Assembly (NCBI GenBank): GCA_027579435.1
Contig: JANBPK010001125.1
Coordinates: forward strand, 7,820 to 30,865
Length of the DNA stretch: 23,046 nt
Direction of reading: 5' to 3'
From: Candolleomyces eurysporus
Taxonomy: Eukaryota; Basidiomycota; Agaricomycetes; Agaricales; Psathyrellaceae
The translations under genes and the position numbers were made by a program. The notes under the pieces are model-generated. The model did no database searches. It was not told the origin of the DNA and saw only the letters and a list, made by a program, of their open reading frames with translations. How positions within the stretch are numbered: the first letter of the stretch is position 1; each line of letters starts with the position of its first letter. Positions 19,071 through 23,046 of this stretch are shown piece after piece.

Positions 19071-21973
19071 ATGGATTCTTCGGATTCTACCAATCATCAG
19101 CAGCATCTTGGATCCTCCTACCACCACCTCTACTACAACACCGCAAACTCTGCTGGTGTTGCTCTGACTTCACCGAGTTCAGCCTCCCACCAGCACCAGC
19201 TGCAGCAGCAGCAGCAGCACACGCGCGCCGGTCAGCTTTACCCGGCTGCATCTTCACCCACAACCACCACCAACGCTTCTTGGCAGCAACAGCTGCAACA
19301 ACCCCAAATCCCCTTCCCGCATCCACAATCACATTCGTCGCCTCCTGTTCATAGCAAGAGGACGACGAGAGCTTCAGCAGCAGCAGCAGGAGGGTATCCG
19401 AATATCGTCCCAGCCATTAAGCGCGAGCGGGTTGATTCAACACCTACGCTTGGCTCTCCGACCAGCGCCAGTATGAACACGAGAGGAGACTCGAAGGAGG
19501 GTGTAGGGGCCGGTTCGAGTTCGGCGTCTCATCATCATGACGATCCTATGCCCTCGACGAGCGATTTCGTGAAGAAATTGTACAAGTGAGTGTGTCTCAT
19601 GTCTCGGCTTCTGGGACTCATTGACTGATAACTGCCTGCTTCGACTAGAATGCTTGAAGATCCCAACTTCCAGTCGGTCGTTTCGTGGGGTCCGCAAGGC
19701 GATTGCTTCGTCGTCAAGGTGAGATATGCTCGAGGGCGTACGGTGCGATGATAGTCGTCTGACCTTTGCTCGCCGTGCAGGACATGAACGAATTCACAAA
19801 ATCCATCCTACCGAGAATGTTCAAGCACTCGAATTTCGCCAGCTTCGTGCGGCAGCTGAACAAGTACGACTTTCACAAAGTCAAGAACACTGATGATAAT
19901 CAGTTTGGCGAACATGTACGTCTCATGCTTCCTTTCCTCATATGTCTCTCTCTTATCGTATCCCCGCCTTCCTAGTCATGGACGTTCCGCCATCCAGACT
20001 TCCACGCCGACAGGCGAGACGCCCTCGAAAACATCAAACGCAAGGTCCCCGCCCAACGCAAATCCCTAGCCTCCCAACAAGCCGCCGTCGCCGCCCAAGG
20101 CGGCAACCCTCTCCTCGCACCCGGTGCTGCCCCCTACCCTCCCACAGGTGTCAGCGCCGTAGGAGGTGGAGCAGGCTACCTCTCCCCCGCCGCCTCGGCG
20201 GAGCTGCAGCACGAGATCCGTCGACTGAAAGACGACAACGAGGATCTCAAAGGGCGGCTACGGAACCTCGAGAGGAACTACGAGAGCGTGCTTGTCGAGA
20301 TGGTCGGGTTCCAGAGGGGGATGGCGCAGCAGGATGGCGTTATGCAAAGTCTGATTGCGTATTTCCTGGGGAGTGAGAGTGGTAAGTCGAGTAATAATTT
20401 GAGTTCGTTGAGTTCGTTGTTGGTTCCTCCCCCTCGCTCGACGCCTACTTCGTCTTCGCCGTCGTCGACGTCGTTTGGTGGTGTTTCTGCTGGTGTTGTT
20501 GGTGGTGGGGCGATGGACGTGGACCCGAGAAGTGGTGTTGTCGGTGGTGGTGTGCCACCGTACCAGCCGCAGAGTAGTAGGTCAGGGTATGTGTCGTATT
20601 GAGTCGACTGATTCGATATGTGCGCATCGCCCCTGTGCCTGGTCTACGTTGTGACCCCGACTCGATGCCCATCCAATCCAATCCAATCCTAATTTTTGTT
20701 CGACCTGCGCATTCTGAAAATCTATTTCGACTTTCGCGCATTTATTTTTGANTTTTTTTTTGTCTTTTGGTTCGTCTATTTTATGAACTTTGAACTGTAA
20801 TGTTTTTTATGTCCTTTATTTTCGAGGAAGCAAAGGGAGTTGGCCGCCCCTTTTGTTTCCTCATTCTTTACATCTCCTCTTGTTTCCCCCATGTATGCGG
20901 ATGGAGACCCTCTCCATCTCTCCCTTGGATGTCCCCTGGATCCCTACCTCAAAATGCCGCAAGACCGTGGAAGAAGCTGTCCATCTGCCCATGCCTGTTC
21001 ACCAGCAAGACCTACCTCCCTACGTCACTCGCAAACCAGAAGCAGTCAGAGTCGTCGACGCATCATCCCCCCTCTTTTCTCTGTTTCTGTTGGATTCGGT
21101 TTTTTTTTTCTTGGTGAATGGAAGCTGATGGAAATTCTTCGTTTTTCTTTTGCCCTTATCCACTACCCTATCCTGTCGTCGTCCATTTGACCTCGCATTT
21201 TATTCTCCACCTCTTCCCGATATTTCCTGCCTTAACCCTCTCATTCGGTCTTTTTCCCGACCGCATACATCTATCCTTCGTCCTTGCCTCTGTCCTCGCC
21301 CAAAAACCTCACTCTTCCCTCGCTCTTATCCAAAACCCTCGTCATCTTACCCCACCTCGCTCCACCTCGCCTTGTCTGCGCAGGCGGAAACCCTTCTCTC
21401 AGCCTTCCCAACGGGACGAATCCAAGCTCGGGTTCGCCCAGCGGTGCCCAGCTCGCTCAACTCTCGCAGCTCTCGCAACTGAGTAGCGCGCTCAGGGAGA
21501 GCGGGCAACAGAGAGGGTTGGGTAGTATGCTCGTAAACGCTGGTGTCTCCGGCGTTGGGAGCGCTCCGAACGGGTTGCCAGGGACCGCTGCGACCATGTC
21601 GTCGTCAGGATTTGCATCCTCGAGTGGGATTGCAGGAGGCGGAAGTGGAAGTGGGGCCAGCGTGTACACTGCTCAGCAACAGCAGGCGCCGCAGCCTTCG
21701 CCTGTTTCCATACCCACTTTGCCGTTCTCTTCGCTCCAGCCTGCTTCGTCTTCGTCGTCTTGGGACCGTCCAGTTCCCGAACGCGAGAGGTACCAACAAG
21801 TCGACCGGCAGTACGCGGATAGGGAACGCGAGAGGCAGGAACAGATGGATTTGCAGAGACGCGTTAGGGAAGTGCAGAGAGCGCAGTTGGAGATGGAGAT
21901 GCAGAGAGAAATCAGCGATGAGGATGACATGAGCGGGATGAGCGATGAAGGGGAGGAGGCGGTGTATTTTTAG
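19071..21973 (+). CDS. Skn7-type HSF-domain transcription factor without receiver domain
   Basis: Shared exons are 19071-19585, 19649-19718 and 19781-19915, then 19976 onward. The HSF-type DNA-binding domain is at about 164-265. It includes [30 protein letters not shown] and [27 protein letters not shown] rather than MYGFHKV marks the Skn7 class. A coiled coil lies at about 314-370. The N-terminus has Q/H-rich runs (CAG repeat near 19200). Skn7 proteins are nuclear response regulators of oxidative and osmotic stress. Their C-terminal receiver is not visible here in any frame. Three 3' ends are possible. Read-through ends at 20602 (448 aa). An intron 20587-21402 gives 633 aa. An intron 20382-21383 gives 571 aa. 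Both introns are phase-compatible and lead to a Gln/Ser-rich, then Arg/Glu-rich tail ending DEGEEAVYF. Confidence 0.85.
20382..21402 (+). other. long, possibly alternative, last intron region
   Basis: Two strong donors, GTAAGT at 20382 and GTATGT at 20587, face two acceptors, gcgcag ending 21383 and cttctctcag ending 21402. Each donor fits a different acceptor in phase. If neither is used, a stop is met at 20602. The middle is T-rich with UTR-like character, and holds CCAATCCAATCCAAT-like repeats near 20672-20690. An intron of about 0.8-1.0 kb would be long beside the 60-63-bp introns of the same gene. Confidence 0.5.
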
Positions 21974-23046
21974 CATTCGCAGGAAGAGGAGGGGTTTGGG
22001 GTTTCTTTCTTCTTTTTCTTGGTTCGACGACAACAGCATAATTTTTGTTTCTCTTTTTTTGCGTCGGGGACAGATTATCTTCCCCTGTATGATTCAATCT
22101 TGGATTCAAAAGTGTATCAATGATGTGTAGAACTCTTTTTGTAATCTTTTGTATGAGTAGGATTATTTTATTTACGTCTCTTGTCTCTCTACTCAGAGTG
22201 TACTCATCTCTCTTTTCTTCCTTTTTCTCTTCCTTTTCTTTTCTTTCCTTTCTTTTTTCGTGGTGGTGGAGGAGGACCGAAAGGAGGACCGACCAACCGA
22301 CCGACCTGGCCGCGACACATGAAGCGGGAAGACTACGAACGTCCGATGGGCTTTCTCCAACCATCTTATTTTTATTTTTATTCGCGATTTTCGCACCNTT
22401 TTTTTCTGGCCACCCCTTTTTGCTTCATTTTTCTTCGCCTCTGAGCCTTTTTACCGCTTTTTTCTTCTTTCATGGATTGGGATTGGATTGGGACGACGAG
22501 GCCGTCAGTCGGCAGTTGTCCATACTGGGACGATTGGTCTGTCTAAGATGACCATTCGTGCTGACCACCATCTGAGGGTGGGGTGGGTAGTATGCCCAGA
22601 TACGCTCGCCCTCCGATAACCACACCGTCACACCGTCACACAATGCACCACATACCCTCATCACAGTTCGCCTGAAGGGCGATTTATGTCGAGAGGCAGG
22701 CAGTCGTTCTGTCTCGTCAGAGGGTTCTCTTTCTATTTTCGAAGTCTCGGTGATATGTGACATTTGAATGAATACTGACGAATTTTCTTCTTGCCTCCTT
22801 CCTAATTCCTTTGACCGCGGTGTTGTGTCGTCATGTCAATCCGTGAACTGAATGTTAACGAAATGCAAACGCATGTTAATCCGCGGATTGAATGACAACC
22901 TTGTCGGCCTCCGTTCGACCGTCGTCGACCTGCCTGGAACCTGTGTCTGGTGCTTGTCCTCGAACGTTGTCTCGAATGACAATCTGGACTCACCTCCGCC
23001 AACCTGGTCTTTGGCTAACGTTACACAGGTAAACGTCTCCAGCAAC
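21974..23046. other. downstream region, no supportable gene
   Basis: 3' UTR-like T-rich sequence follows the last stop. A pyrimidine tract lies near 22205-22260, one N near 22398, and an 8-bp tandem (cacaccgt twice) near 22623. A minus-strand frame (23045-22836) is open to the window edge and could be part of a gene beyond it, but shows no recognisable domain. Confidence 0.5.
22834..22899. repeat. imperfect 26-bp direct repeat with 40-bp period
   Basis: 22834-22859 and 22874-22899 share catgt-aatccg-g-a-tgaatg--aac; over 28 aligned bases (one or two beyond each unit) I count 22 matches. A partial third copy (cgaatgacaatctgg) occurs near 22974. Each copy contains a loose inverted structure (ttaatccgcggattgaa in the second). 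Confidence 0.6.

Noticed and set aside
1..23046. tRNA genes, CRISPR arrays, bacterial insertion sequences
   Set aside because: No convincing tRNA A/B boxes with a cloverleaf, no spacer arrays and no transposase were seen; the DNA is fungal nuclear.

Overview
The window looks like nuclear DNA from a mushroom-forming basidiomycete (Agaricomycetes). Genes are dense and lie on both strands. They are cut by many short introns, mostly 47-65 bp, with GTRNGY donors, and one P450 has 14 exons. The families seen are typical of Agaricomycetes: a sesquiterpene-synthase-type protein, a multi-exon P450, a single-pass membrane protein of the VDD...YSG type, an Skn7-type HSF-domain factor, and an uncharacterised protein family present in two copies.

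Layout: 1-3,180 is poor sequence, with many single N calls up to about 1,570. It holds a minus-strand five-exon gene (743-1,724) and a broken, unrecognised minus-strand reading frame (1,981-3,180). At 3,612-5,021 (+) is a terpene synthase homologue in which none of the three canonical catalytic motifs is intact. Next comes a 548-bp tract with no CpG at all (5,249-5,796), running into a frameshifted pseudogene (5,728-6,157, -). A 1,390-residue coiled-coil and low-complexity protein follows (7,128-11,495, -). Beyond its start, divergently oriented, is a second member of the pseudogene's family (11,680-12,399, +), broken by one in-frame TAA. At 13,096-15,489 (-) is a complete 529-residue cytochrome P450. 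At 16,772-17,789 (+) is a 282-residue membrane protein. The right end carries an Skn7-type HSF-domain transcription factor (19,071-21,973, +) with no visible receiver domain and an ambiguous, probably alternatively spliced 3' end. The last kilobase has no gene I can support.

Functional picture: the terpene synthase homologue and the P450 could be remnants of a terpenoid locus, but they are 8 kb apart with an unrelated gene between them, so this is only an inference. The two uncharacterised paralogues sit in opposite orientation on either side of the coiled-coil gene and each carries one disabling lesion. The most unusual items are the apparent pseudo-enzyme terpene synthase, the receiver-less Skn7-type factor with two phase-compatible long introns, and the CpG-free tract. 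All exon models come from reading splice sites and phases by eye; none was confirmed with transcripts or database searches.
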